Origin: UBA11164 sp034376725
GTDB lineage: Bacteria > Pseudomonadota > Gammaproteobacteria > Xanthomonadales > Xanthomonadaceae
Length of the DNA stretch: 64,000 nucleotides
Assembly (NCBI GenBank): GCA_034376725.1
Contig: JAXMJH010000009.1
Location: forward strand, 22,631 to 86,630
Direction of reading: 5' to 3'
A program made the position numbers and the translations under genes. The notes beneath the pieces were generated by a model. It was given only the letters and a program-made list of their open reading frames with translations, searched no databases and was not told where the DNA came from. Of the stretch, positions 38,012-46,022 are shown piece by piece (position 1 is the stretch's first letter; every line of letters starts with the position of its first letter).

Positions 38012-38057
38012 TTGCCGATGCGGCACCGAGGTATTACAATCGGATTCAGCGTAATAC
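38012..38057 (+). promoter_or_regulatory. Promoter and overlapping dyad operator of the vapBC-like pair
   Basis: TTGCCG (38012-38017), a 17-bp spacer and TACAAT (38035-38040) form a good sigma70 promoter. A perfect inverted repeat GTATTAC (38031-38037) and GTAATAC (38051-38057), with centres 20 bp apart, spans the -10 and the start site. This is the layout expected for autorepression by an AbrB-fold antitoxin. Confidence 0.72.
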
Positions 38058-38072
38058 GGCAGGAGTCATCGA

Positions 38073-38312
38073 ATGGCAACGACGCTCACCAGCAAGGGGC
38101 AGGTCACCATCCCGAAGCATATCCGCGATGCGATGGATTTGACGCCGGGGTCATCGGTGGAATTCGCCGTCAATCGCGAGGGCGAGGTGGTAATTCACAG
38201 GACAGGTGCGCGGCCGGGCCGCAAGCACGATCGTTTCGAAGCCGTACGGGGCAAAGCCGATGTCAAATGGCGTACCGATGATCTGATGAGCTTGCTGCGC
38301 GGCGAGGACTGA
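38073..38312 (+). CDS. AbrB/SpoVT-domain antitoxin
   Basis: 79-residue swapped-hairpin (AbrB/MazE-like) DNA-binding protein: TLTSKGQVTIPKHIRDAMDL at 4-23 is the diagnostic strand-turn motif. The C-terminal part (after about 50) is charged and would wrap the toxin. AGGAG lies 8 nt upstream. Its stop overlaps the toxin's ATG by one base (TGATG), giving coupled translation. The dyad over the promoter is a likely binding site for it and its complex. Confidence 0.9.
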   Translation: MATTLTSKGQVTIPKHIRDAMDLTPGSSVEFAVNREGEVVIHRTGARPGRKHDRFEAVRGKADVKWRTDDLMSLLRGED

Positions 38313-38731
38313 TGCTCCTCGTCGACACCAACGTGCTGGTCGACGTTCTGGAAGACGATCCGCAGTGGGCGGACTGGTCCATCGGCAAGTTGCGGGCACA
38401 GTCGCAGATTCATCGGCTGGCCATCAACCCGATCATCTACGCGGAACTCTCGGCGACCTTTTCCACCGCCGAGGCGCTGGATCGCACGCTCGACGATCTG
38501 GGCCTGACGCTGATGGATATCCCCAAGCCTGCGCTGTTTCTGGCGAGCAAGGCTTTCGTGCGCTATCGGCGACAAGGAGGGCAGAAACAGAATGTACTGG
38601 CCGACTTCTTCATCGGCGCACATGCAGCGGTGTCGCGGTATCCGCTGTTGACCCGCGACACACGTCGCTACAGCTCGTATTTCACCGGCCTGAAGTTGAT
38701 CGCGCCGGACATCGAGTCGTGGGATGGATGA
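38312..38731 (+). CDS. vapC: VapC-type PIN-domain toxin
   Basis: 139-residue PIN-domain ribonuclease. Acidic residues expected to bind Mg are Asp5 (LVDTNVLVD), Glu45 (IIYAELS), Asp98 (VLADFFIGAHA) and Asp116 (LLTRDTRRY). All are intact, so the toxin looks active. PIN toxins of this kind cleave tRNA or rRNA; the target here is unknown. It overlaps the antitoxin gene by one base. Confidence 0.9.
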   Translation: MLLVDTNVLVDVLEDDPQWADWSIGKLRAQSQIHRLAINPIIYAELSATFSTAEALDRTLDDLGLTLMDIPKPALFLASKAFVRYRRQGGQKQNVLADFFIGAHAAVSRYPLLTRDTRRYSSYFTGLKLIAPDIESWDG

Positions 38732-39503
38732 CCACCGAGTCCAGCGTGCATCGCCAGAGAATGTCAGGGAGAACCCGTTGTCAGCCACTCACGATCTGAT
38801 CGGGCACTTCGATGATCCGCGCCTGCGCGAACGCCTGGCCGCCGAGTGGGCCGACGCCTCAATGGAAGGCAAATTCGGCCTGGCGCCTGAAGAACATCTG
38901 CCTGCGCTGCCTCCGCTGCACAGCGCCAAGCCCCGCAAGGGCGATATGGCGGCCTGCCGCCAGCAAGGCGCACTCCAGGATGTGCGGCAGGTCGAATCGC
39001 TCAATGTCGGCAAGACCGCTTGCGTCAAACCTGGCGACGATACCCATCCGTCCGAACCCACCCACGCTGCGGCCGAGCCGGCGCAATTTCCGGTGAAAGA
39101 ACTGCTGGTGGCGTGTGAGTTCGGCGGGCCGATCTTCCCGGCCCCGGTGCCCGTAGATGGCGTCGCCAAAGGCCCGACAGACGATGTTTCGGTGCCCTTA
39201 ATCGGTCGGCCCGCGAAACGCATCTATGCCGGCAACGATCCAGGGCGCGAGGCAGCTGTCAGGCAGTACTTGACGGTTCAAGCCGGGAGCGAACGAGAGG
39301 TTCAGCGCAAGCTCGACCTGTGCAGCCTGCGGGCCATCATCGCCGTGGGCTTCAAGATCGAAAACGGGCATGCGGCGCAGTTCCGCAAATGTGCCAAGCG
39401 TATCCCGAAGGACTGCACGATTCAGGCTTGGGTCATGAGGGTGGAACGCCTGCACAGCGGCGGCAACGGCTGCCGCTTCCCGGTAGAAAGCCGCGCGGCA
39501 TGA
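38724..39503 (+). pseudogene. Composite relic: DNA-methyltransferase N-terminus joined to a RhuM remnant
   Basis: An open frame of 259 codons that does not look like one intact protein. Residues about 15-150 (NPLSATHDLIGHFDDPRLRE, KFGLAPEEHLPALPPL, LLVACEFGGPIFPAPVPVDG) resemble, from memory of the family, the start of large Mod-like adenine-specific DNA methyltransferases, but the catalytic domain that should follow is missing. Residues about 180-250 (REVQRKLDLCSLRAIIAVGF, AAQFRKCAKRIPKDCTIQAW) match the core of RhuM/virulence proteins, with Cys and Pro where the family has Trp, Leu or Tyr. The ATG overlaps the vapC end, and the frame runs 4 bp into the helicase gene. I read this as a deletion scar between two defence genes. 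Confidence 0.55.
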
Positions 39504-42148
39504 GCTTTGTCCTGCAGCTGACGCCCAGGGGACATCTCCTGGTTGGCGTGGAATCGGACGCGCCGCCCTTGTCGGATGCTCTGAGCGATCGGCTGGCAGC
39601 GGCTTTCGCCCAAGGCGCGGGCCACGGCCTGCTGCACCTGGGCGCGGCGGAAGTCGCGACCGCGCTGCCACCGCTGTGGGCCTTCTGGCGCGACTTTGCG
39701 GCGTGCTATGTGACGGCGCTGACTGCGACACCGGATGACCGCGAGGTCGCCGCCATCGTCATCGATGCACCGGATGCGTCGGCCCTCGAAACCCGCTGTC
39801 TGGCTGCACCACCGATGACCGGCGCGGAGTACCTGACACCGGAAGTCCTCCTCGCACTCTGGTCCGACATCGAATCCGCCGTGAAGGGCGAACTGGCCGC
39901 TGGCAGTCAGTCGCTGCAGGACTTTCTCAAGTCGAAACATCCGGCCTGGAATCTGGTGGGGCGCGTGCATTTCAACCTGGCCGAAAACCGCAAGGACCCG
40001 GACGCCCCCTTCGCCTTTCTCGCCACCTACACCTCGCGCCTGTCGGCTCATGGCAAGGCGCAGCATCTGGCGCTCTCGCAAGCGATGGCGGAATTCTCCG
40101 GCGGCAGAAAGAAGGCTCAGCTGCTGTCCCTGCTCCAGCCGGTGCAGAAGGCGGCGGAACGCTGTGCCTGGCTGGCAGAGATGGTGAACGAGGGCGATAT
40201 CTATCATCCCTTGCGCTGGGGCGTCGAGGAGGCCGTGCGTTTTCTCAGGGATGTGCAGCTCCTGCAAGGCGCCGGCATCGTGGTGCGCATGCCCCGGACT
40301 TGGGCCGCCGACCGTCCCGCCCGGCCCAAGGTCTCCGCCGCCGTCGGCAGCAAAAATCCCTCGCTGCTGGGCATGGACGCTCTGCTCGATTTCCGCATGG
40401 CCGTCACCCTCGACGGCGAGCCGCTGACCCCCGCCGAAATCGAGGCCCTGCTGCATGCAAAGCACGGCCTGCAATGGATACGCGGCCAATGGGTCGAGGT
40501 GGAGCGCGACCGACTGGCGCAGCTCATCGCGCGCTTTCAGGGCATCGAGTCCGCGACGGCGGACGGGCTGCCCTTCGGCCAGGCCATGCGTCTGTTGGCC
40601 GGTGCCGCGCTCGACGATTCCATTCCTGCCGACCCTGGCTGGTCTGAAGTCGTCGCCGGCGAATGGCTTGCGGAGGTGCTTCAGGGCTTGCGCTCGCCGG
40701 AAGGTCTGGCGGCCGTCAGCCCCGGCCCGGCGTTGAAGACCACTCTGCGTCCGTACCAGCAGACAGGGGTGCGCTGGCTGCACCTGCTTGCCCGGATGGG
40801 CCTGGGCGCGTGCCTGGCCGATGACATGGGACTTGGCAAGACGCTACAGGTGCTCGCCCTTCTGCTCACCCTGGAGCGACCACGTCCCAGCCTGTTGGTG
40901 GCTCCGGCATCGCTGCTGGCCAACTGGCAACAGGAAGCCGAACGCTTTGCCCCCAGCCTGCGCTGCCTGATTGCGCATCCGTCGGAGATGGCGCAGGACA
41001 ATCTGCGCACGCTGGATGCCGAGGGGCTGGCAGGCACTGATCTGGTCATAACAAGCTACGGCACGCTGATGCGCCTGCCGAATCTGCTGGCGATGCGCTG
41101 GCATCTGGTGGTGGCCGACGAGGCGCAGGCGATCAAGAATCCGTCCGCCAAGCAGACCAGAGCAGTCAAGCAACTGAAGGCCGAGGCACGCATCGCGCTC
41201 ACCGGCACACCGGTGGAAAATCGCCTGTCCGATCTCTGGTCCATTTTTGATTTCACTCATCCGGGTCTGTTGGGATCGCAGAAGACGTTTGCCGACTTCA
41301 CCAAATCCACGGCCGATTACGGCCCCCTGCGGACGCTCGTCAGACCCTATATCCTGCGCCGGATGAAGAGCGACAAGCGCATCATCGGCGACTTGCCGGA
41401 CAAGACGGAAATGACTGCCTGGTGCGCCTTGCGCCCTGCCCAGGCCGCGCTTTACCAGCGCACGGTCAAAGAACTGGCCACCCGGCTGGAAACCACCGAT
41501 GGCATCGAGCGCAAGGGCTTGGTGCTGTCGTTCTTGATGCGTTTCAAGCAGATCTGCAATCACCCGTCCCATTGGCTCGGCGACGGCGCCTGGACGCCGG
41601 AAGACAGCGGCAAGTTCTCCCGGCTGGCGGAAATCGCCGAAATCATCGCCGCCAAACAAGAGAAGGTGCTGGTGTTCACCCAGTTTCAGGAGACAACCGC
41701 GCCGCTGGCGGCTTTCCTGGGCAACATTTTCGGCCGCGAAGGCTTGGTGTTGCATGGCGGCACGCCGGTGGGCAAGCGCCGCGAGCTCGTCAAACGCTTC
41801 CAGGAAGACGAACAATATCCATTCTTCGTTCTTTCGCTCAAAGCAGGCGGCACCGGGCTGAACCTGACGGCTGCCTCTCATGTGATCCACTTCGATCGGT
41901 GGTGGAACCCCGCAGTGGAGAATCAGGCGACCGACCGCGCCTGGCGTATTGGCCAGCACCGGAATGTGCTGGCGCACAAGTTCGTGTGCCGGGGCACCAT
42001 CGAGGAGCGCATCGATGAGATGATCCGGGCAAAGCAACAATTGGCAAAAGATGTCCTCGAAGGCGGCGCAGAAATCAATCTGACCGAGATGAGCGATGCC
42101 CAACTGCTCGACCTGGTCAGACTCGACATTCGCTCCAGCGGAGAATGA
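39500..42148 (+). CDS. SNF2-family DEAD/DEAH-box helicase (YwqA-like)
   Basis: ATP-dependent DNA translocase of 882 residues. The first 400 residues are the SNF2-associated region seen in bacterial YwqA-like proteins, ending in RPYQQTGVRWLHLLARMG. Walker A is DDMGLGKT at 441-448, the Walker B/DEAD-like box is DEAQ at 540-543 (VVADEAQAIKNPSAK), motif III is LTGTPVENRL, and the C-terminal RecA lobe has LSLKAGGTGLNLTAASHVIH and QATDRAWRIGQ. All ATPase motifs are intact. The start ATG at 39500 overlaps the upstream relic by 4 bp. It ends 4 bp before a SWIM zinc-finger gene, a pairing also seen as ywqA-ywqB in Bacillus. Confidence 0.92.
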   Translation: MSFVLQLTPRGHLLVGVESDAPPLSDALSDRLAAAFAQGAGHGLLHLGAAEVATALPPLWAFWRDFAACYVTALTATPDDREVAAIVIDAPDASALETRCLAAPPMTGAEYLTPEVLLALWSDIESAVKGELAAGSQSLQDFLKSKHPAWNLVGRVHFNLAENRKDPDAPFAFLATYTSRLSAHGKAQHLALSQAMAEFSGGRKKAQLLSLLQPVQKAAERCAWLAEMVNEGDIYHPLRWGVEEAVRFLRDVQLLQGAGIVVRMPRTWAADRPARPKVSAAVGSKNPSLLGMDALLDFRMAVTLDGEPLTPAEIEALLHAKHGLQWIRGQWVEVERDRLAQLIARFQGIESATADGLPFGQAMRLLAGAALDDSIPADPGWSEVVAGEWLAEVLQGLRSPEGLAAVSPGPALKTTLRPYQQTGVRWLHLLARMGLGACLADDMGLGKTLQVLALLLTLERPRPSLLVAPASLLANWQQEAERFAPSLRCLIAHPSEMAQDNLRTLDAEGLAGTDLVITSYGTLMRLPNLLAMRWHLVVADEAQAIKNPSAKQTRAVKQLKAEARIALTGTPVENRLSDLWSIFDFTHPGLLGSQKTFADFTKSTADYGPLRTLVRPYILRRMKSDKRIIGDLPDKTEMTAWCALRPAQAALYQRTVKELATRLETTDGIERKGLVLSFLMRFKQICNHPSHWLGDGAWTPEDSGKFSRLAEIAEIIAAKQEKVLVFTQFQETTAPLAAFLGNIFGREGLVLHGGTPVGKRRELVKRFQEDEQYPFFVLSLKAGGTGLNLTAASHVIHFDRWWNPAVENQATDRAWRIGQHRNVLAHKFVCRGTIEERIDEMIRAKQQLAKDVLEGGAEINLTEMSDAQLLDLVRLDIRSSGE

Positions 42149-42152
42149 ACGC

Positions 42153-43127
42153 ATGAGTTACGGGTATTGGAAGCCCTATGTGCCGGTCGCCAAGCGGCGG
42201 GCGCAGGCCGAAAAGGCGGCAGCCAGGGCGAAGAAGGCGGGTCAGGACATGCAGCCCGTGGTCATCGCGGGGCGGTCGATCGCCAAGACCTTCTGGGGCA
42301 GGGCCTGGTGCGACAACCTGGAGGCCTACAGCGACTTCGAAAACCGTCTGCCGCGTGGGCGCACGTATGTGCGCAACGGCTCGGTCATCGATTTGAAGAT
42401 CGAACCCGGCAAGGTGCGCGCACGCGTGGTGGGATCCAGCCTGTACCAGATCGAAATCGGCATCGCCGCCGTGCCGGCTGCCCACTGGAAGTCGCTGGCT
42501 GAGGAATGCGCCGGCTCCATCGCGTCGCTGGTCGAGCTATTGCAGGGCAAGCTGTCAAACGCCGTGATGGAGCGGATTTGCCAGCCGAAGACGGGCCTGT
42601 TTCCTGAGCCAAAGGACATTCGGTTCGACTGCTCCTGTCCGGACTGGGCGACGATGTGCAAGCACGTCGCCGCCGTGCTTTATGGCGTCGGTGCGCGTCT
42701 GGATGCGCAGCCTGAACTCATCTTCTCGCTGCGTCAGGTGGATGCCAACGAACTGGTGACGCAAGCGGTGGAACGGCCGGTCGAACTCAGGAAAGCGCCG
42801 GCCAGGGGCAAGGTCCTCGACGACGCCCAACTTGCCGACGTGTTCGGCATCGAAATGGACAGCCCCGAAGCACCGCCGGACAGTGGGAAGAAGGCCGCAA
42901 GCCGCCGCACGACCCCGACGGCACCGCCCATCGTCGCGGCGAGGGCAATATCCAAGACCCCGAAGAAGAGGAAGGCTGTGGCGACAGCAGACAACAAGAC
43001 GACAGATTCAAAACCCCGGAAGGCGAAAACGCAGCCCGCTGCAGCCCCTGTCGCCACCCGCAAGTCAGCCGGCGCCGCCACCGGAAAGCGCGCATCGCGG
43101 CAAGCGGCATCGGGCACGCCTGCCTGA
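42153..43127 (+). CDS. SWIM zinc-finger protein, partner of the SNF2 helicase (YwqB-like)
   Basis: 324 residues. The SWIM motif is Cys160-x-Cys162-x6-Cys169-x-His171 (FDCSCPDWATMCKHVAAVLY), a zinc site for nucleic-acid or protein binding. The N-terminal 110 residues (FWGRAWCDNLEAYSDFENRL, RGRTYVRNGSVIDLKI) are conserved in the partner family. The last 85 residues are low-complexity Lys/Ala/Pro/Thr/Arg, like a histone H1 tail, suggesting nonspecific DNA binding. It starts 4 bp after the helicase stop and is probably translated with it. Confidence 0.9.
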   Translation: MSYGYWKPYVPVAKRRAQAEKAAARAKKAGQDMQPVVIAGRSIAKTFWGRAWCDNLEAYSDFENRLPRGRTYVRNGSVIDLKIEPGKVRARVVGSSLYQIEIGIAAVPAAHWKSLAEECAGSIASLVELLQGKLSNAVMERICQPKTGLFPEPKDIRFDCSCPDWATMCKHVAAVLYGVGARLDAQPELIFSLRQVDANELVTQAVERPVELRKAPARGKVLDDAQLADVFGIEMDSPEAPPDSGKKAASRRTTPTAPPIVAARAISKTPKKRKAVATADNKTTDSKPRKAKTQPAAAPVATRKSAGAATGKRASRQAASGTPA

Positions 43128-43330
43128 TCGAATAGGAAAAACGCGCAGACCTGATTCGCCTGTCTCCCCATCGCACCCACCCGCAGCATCACTCGATGGC
43201 GATGGCCCCACTAGCGCGAAATTCGGTAGTAAACTGTGCGCCGTTATCAATGGTGTTGGGGAATTCACTGTCGGCAATCGCCGGCAGTGTCGCGCAGGCT
43301 GCCGCAACGGCGACCAAGGGGAGATCGATC

Positions 43331-44122
43331 ATGCAATGTGTCCGTCACTGCGCCGTCCTGGCGCTGCTTCTGGTCCTGAGCGTTACTGCGGCAGTCGCTG
43401 AGGACGCTCCTGCCGAGGCCGCCGCCCTGCCGGATGCGCGCACAATTATTGACCGCCACATCGCCGCGCTCGGCGGGCCGGAGGCGATCCAGGCGCAGAA
43501 TGTCGGCACAGCCCGGGGCCACATCGAGTTCCTCGGTACCGATGCACAGGCGCCGGTGCTGTCTCTTGGCCTGTCGGCAACGAAACGGACCACGATCATC
43601 ACCCTGCCCGGCATGGGCGAAATCCGTTCCGGCATCGATGGCGATGTGGTCTGGTCGCTCGATCCGCAATCCGGCGCCCGCATCCTGTCTGCACAGGACG
43701 CGGCGATGCAGCTGGAGTCGTCGCTCCCCGAGGCCGCGCTGCGCGACAAGCGCTTCGTCGAGCACGCCGAAACCGTAAGCCTCGATCAGGTCGATGGCCA
43801 GCCCTGCTATCGGGTCAGGCTGACCTGGAAAACCGGCCGCGAATCGATCGACTGCTACAGCACGGAGTCCGGACTGCTGCTGGGTACCAGCGCCAGTGAG
43901 GAATCGCCGATGGGCAAGGTGACGATAATCACCGCCTACCTCGAATACACCGAACTCGGCGGCGTTAAGTTGGCTACCCGGATCATGCAAACGGTGATGG
44001 GGCGCTCCCAGATGATGGTGATCGAGTCCCTCGACCTGTCGCCGCCCGACCCGGCTCTGCTGGAGCTGCCCGAACCGGTCAAGGCGGCGCTCGCCGCTCA
44101 GACCGCAGCGACCGAGGGCTGA
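43331..44122 (+). CDS. Exported protein of unknown function
   Basis: 263 residues with a clear signal peptide (hydrophobic CAVLALLLVLSVTAAVA then AEDAP, cleavage likely near residue 24). The mature part begins ARTIIDRHIAALGGPEAIQA, a pattern seen in periplasmic proteins related to outer-membrane lipoprotein-sorting or DUF620-like folds, and is beta-rich (IRSGIDGDVVWSLDPQSGAR, VTIITAYLEYTELGGVKLAT). There is a Cys pair (Cys179-type GQPCYRVRL and SIDCYST) that could form a disulfide. GGGGAG lies 7 nt upstream of the ATG. It precedes tRNA-Arg. No function is proposed. Confidence 0.75.
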   Translation: MQCVRHCAVLALLLVLSVTAAVAEDAPAEAAALPDARTIIDRHIAALGGPEAIQAQNVGTARGHIEFLGTDAQAPVLSLGLSATKRTTIITLPGMGEIRSGIDGDVVWSLDPQSGARILSAQDAAMQLESSLPEAALRDKRFVEHAETVSLDQVDGQPCYRVRLTWKTGRESIDCYSTESGLLLGTSASEESPMGKVTIITAYLEYTELGGVKLATRIMQTVMGRSQMMVIESLDLSPPDPALLELPEPVKAALAAQTAATEG

Positions 44123-44245
44123 TACCCCGCCTGGCCTCTCTTTCGGGGCCGGAACCGCCTGCAATTGCTACAATGCGCGCACCGGGCCGTCGTCAGCCGC
44201 TGCCTTTGCGCCGCCTCAGATGGCTGCCCGAGTCCATTTCCCAAC

Positions 44246-44322
44246 GGCTCCGTAGCTCAGCTGGATAGAGCGTCCCCCTCCTAAGGGGAAGGTCACAGGT
44301 TCGACTCCTGTCGGGGCCGCCA
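44246..44322 (+). tRNA. tRNA-Arg (CCT)
   Basis: 77 nt, encoded CCA at 44320-44322, acceptor GGCTCCG/CGGGGCC, anticodon loop CTCCTAA with anticodon CCT, which reads the rare codon AGG. A TACAAT -10 box lies at 44169-44174, but a matching -35 is not obvious. It closes the block that begins at tRNA-Ala. Confidence 0.95.
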
Positions 44323-44365
44323 GTTTTCCGGTGCATTCGCTGGCCGGTTCGATCCAGGAGCAGTC

Positions 44366-45898
44366 ATGTCCCACGCAATTCTCGCCGCGCTCGGTCTGGG
44401 CGCGAGCGAATCAGGAAGCTATCTCGGTCAGGGTGAGTGGTCGGCGACCACCGACGCCGGCACCATCGACACCTTCAATCCGGCCAGCGGCGAGCGGTTG
44501 GCCCAGGTTCATTCAGCCAGCCAGGCCGACTACGACATCATCCTCGAACGCGCGCAGGCTGCCTTCGAAATCTGGCGCAACACGCCTGCGCCGCGGCGCG
44601 GCGAGGCGATCCGGCTGTGCGCCGACGCGCTGCGTCGCAACAAGGACGCGCTGGGCTCGCTGGTCGCCCTGGAGATGGGCAAGATCAAGCCCGAAGGCGA
44701 CGGCGAGGTTCAGGAGATGATCGATATCGGCGAGTTCGCCGTCGGTCTGTCGCGCCAGCTCTACGGCCTGACCATGCATTCGGAGCGCCCCGGCCACCGG
44801 ATGTACGAGCAATGGCACCCGATCGGCCCGATCGGCATCATCAGCGCATTCAATTTCCCGGTCGCGGTGTGGGCCTGGAACGCCTTCGTGGCGGCGGTCT
44901 GCGGCGACATCTCGATCTGGAAACCCTCGCCCAAGGCACCGCTGTGCGCCATCGCCAGCATGAATATCTGCAACGCGGCGCTGCGCGAGGGCGGCTTCCC
45001 TGATCTGTTCTTCCTGTTCAACGATGCCGGCACCGCGCTCGCCGAACGCATGGTCGACGACCACCGCCTGCCGCTGATCAGCTTCACCGGCTCGTGCGGC
45101 GTCGGCCGACAGGTCGGCCATCGGGTCGCTCAGCGCTTTGGCCGTCCACTGCTCGAACTGGGCGGCAACAACGCCATCATTCTCGACGAAAGCGCCGACC
45201 TGAAGCTGGCCATTCCGGCCATCGTGTTCGGCGCTGTGGGCACCGCCGGGCAGCGCTGCACCAGCACCCGTCGGCTGATTGTGCATCGTTCGCTGCACGA
45301 CAGCGTGGTCGATACGCTGGTCAAGGCCTATGGCCAGGTCGAGTCGCGGATCGGCGACCCGACCGACCCGGCCACCCTCATGGGTCCGCTGACCGATCAG
45401 TCGGCAGTGGAACGATTCCTGGCCGCCATTGCCAAGGCCAAAGCGTCCGGGGGCACGGTGGCCACCGGCGGCACGGCACTCGATCGCCCCGGCCATTTCG
45501 TCACGCCGGCCATCGTCACCGGCCTGGACAACGCCGACGAAGTGGTGCAGACCGAAACCTTTGCGCCGATTCTCTACGTGATGCCGTTCGACACGCTCGA
45601 TGAAGCGATCGCCATGCAGAACGGCGTGCCGCAGGGCCTGTCGTCGGCGATCTTTACCCAGAATCTCAAATCCGCCGAGCGCTTCCTGTCGGCAGCCGGT
45701 TCGGACTGCGGCATCGCCAACGTCAACATCGGCACCAGCGGTGCCGAGATCGGCGGTGCGTTCGGCGGCGAAAAGGAAACCGGTGGCGGCCGCGAATCCG
45801 GTTCAGATGCCTGGAAGGTGTACATGCGCCGGCAAACCAACACCATCAACTATTCCGACGCACTGCCGCTGGCACAGGGCATACGCTTCGAGTTCTGA
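44366..45898 (+). CDS. ALDH7-type aldehyde dehydrogenase (probable aminoadipate-semialdehyde dehydrogenase)
   Basis: 510-residue NAD-dependent aldehyde dehydrogenase. Glu264 (LLELGGNNAI) and Cys298 (GQRCTSTRR) are the catalytic residues, and HPIGPIGIISAFNFPVAVWA and the SFTGSCGVGRQV NAD loop are intact. The CTSTRR active-site context and the C-terminal GGEKETGGGRESGSDAWKVYMRRQT segment are characteristic of the ALDH7/antiquitin group that oxidises alpha-aminoadipate semialdehyde (piperideine-6-carboxylate) in lysine breakdown. No other lysine-catabolic gene adjoins it. An AGGAG lies 7 nt before the ATG. It follows tRNA-Arg by 43 bp. Confidence 0.88.
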   Translation: MSHAILAALGLGASESGSYLGQGEWSATTDAGTIDTFNPASGERLAQVHSASQADYDIILERAQAAFEIWRNTPAPRRGEAIRLCADALRRNKDALGSLVALEMGKIKPEGDGEVQEMIDIGEFAVGLSRQLYGLTMHSERPGHRMYEQWHPIGPIGIISAFNFPVAVWAWNAFVAAVCGDISIWKPSPKAPLCAIASMNICNAALREGGFPDLFFLFNDAGTALAERMVDDHRLPLISFTGSCGVGRQVGHRVAQRFGRPLLELGGNNAIILDESADLKLAIPAIVFGAVGTAGQRCTSTRRLIVHRSLHDSVVDTLVKAYGQVESRIGDPTDPATLMGPLTDQSAVERFLAAIAKAKASGGTVATGGTALDRPGHFVTPAIVTGLDNADEVVQTETFAPILYVMPFDTLDEAIAMQNGVPQGLSSAIFTQNLKSAERFLSAAGSDCGIANVNIGTSGAEIGGAFGGEKETGGGRESGSDAWKVYMRRQTNTINYSDALPLAQGIRFEF

Positions 45899-46022
45899 GC
45901 CGATCCAACGACCCGCACAGCGAAACCACGCCCCGGCAGCCTGCGCTAGCGCGGCTGCCGGGGCGATCGCTGCGCATGAACACCGTACCGGGCAAGCCCC
46001 CCGCCTGGAGGACCGATCGACC

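Noticed and set aside
39500..42148. SNF2 helicase as part of a DISARM-type anti-phage system
   Set aside because: No neighbouring DISARM methyltransferase, DrmA- or DrmB-like gene is present; the partner is a SWIM protein.
45600..46022. N-terminal extension of pyrD into the aldehyde dehydrogenase gene
   Set aside because: The frame is open only because of base composition; MYALAKPFLFRL with GGAGG upstream is the family start.
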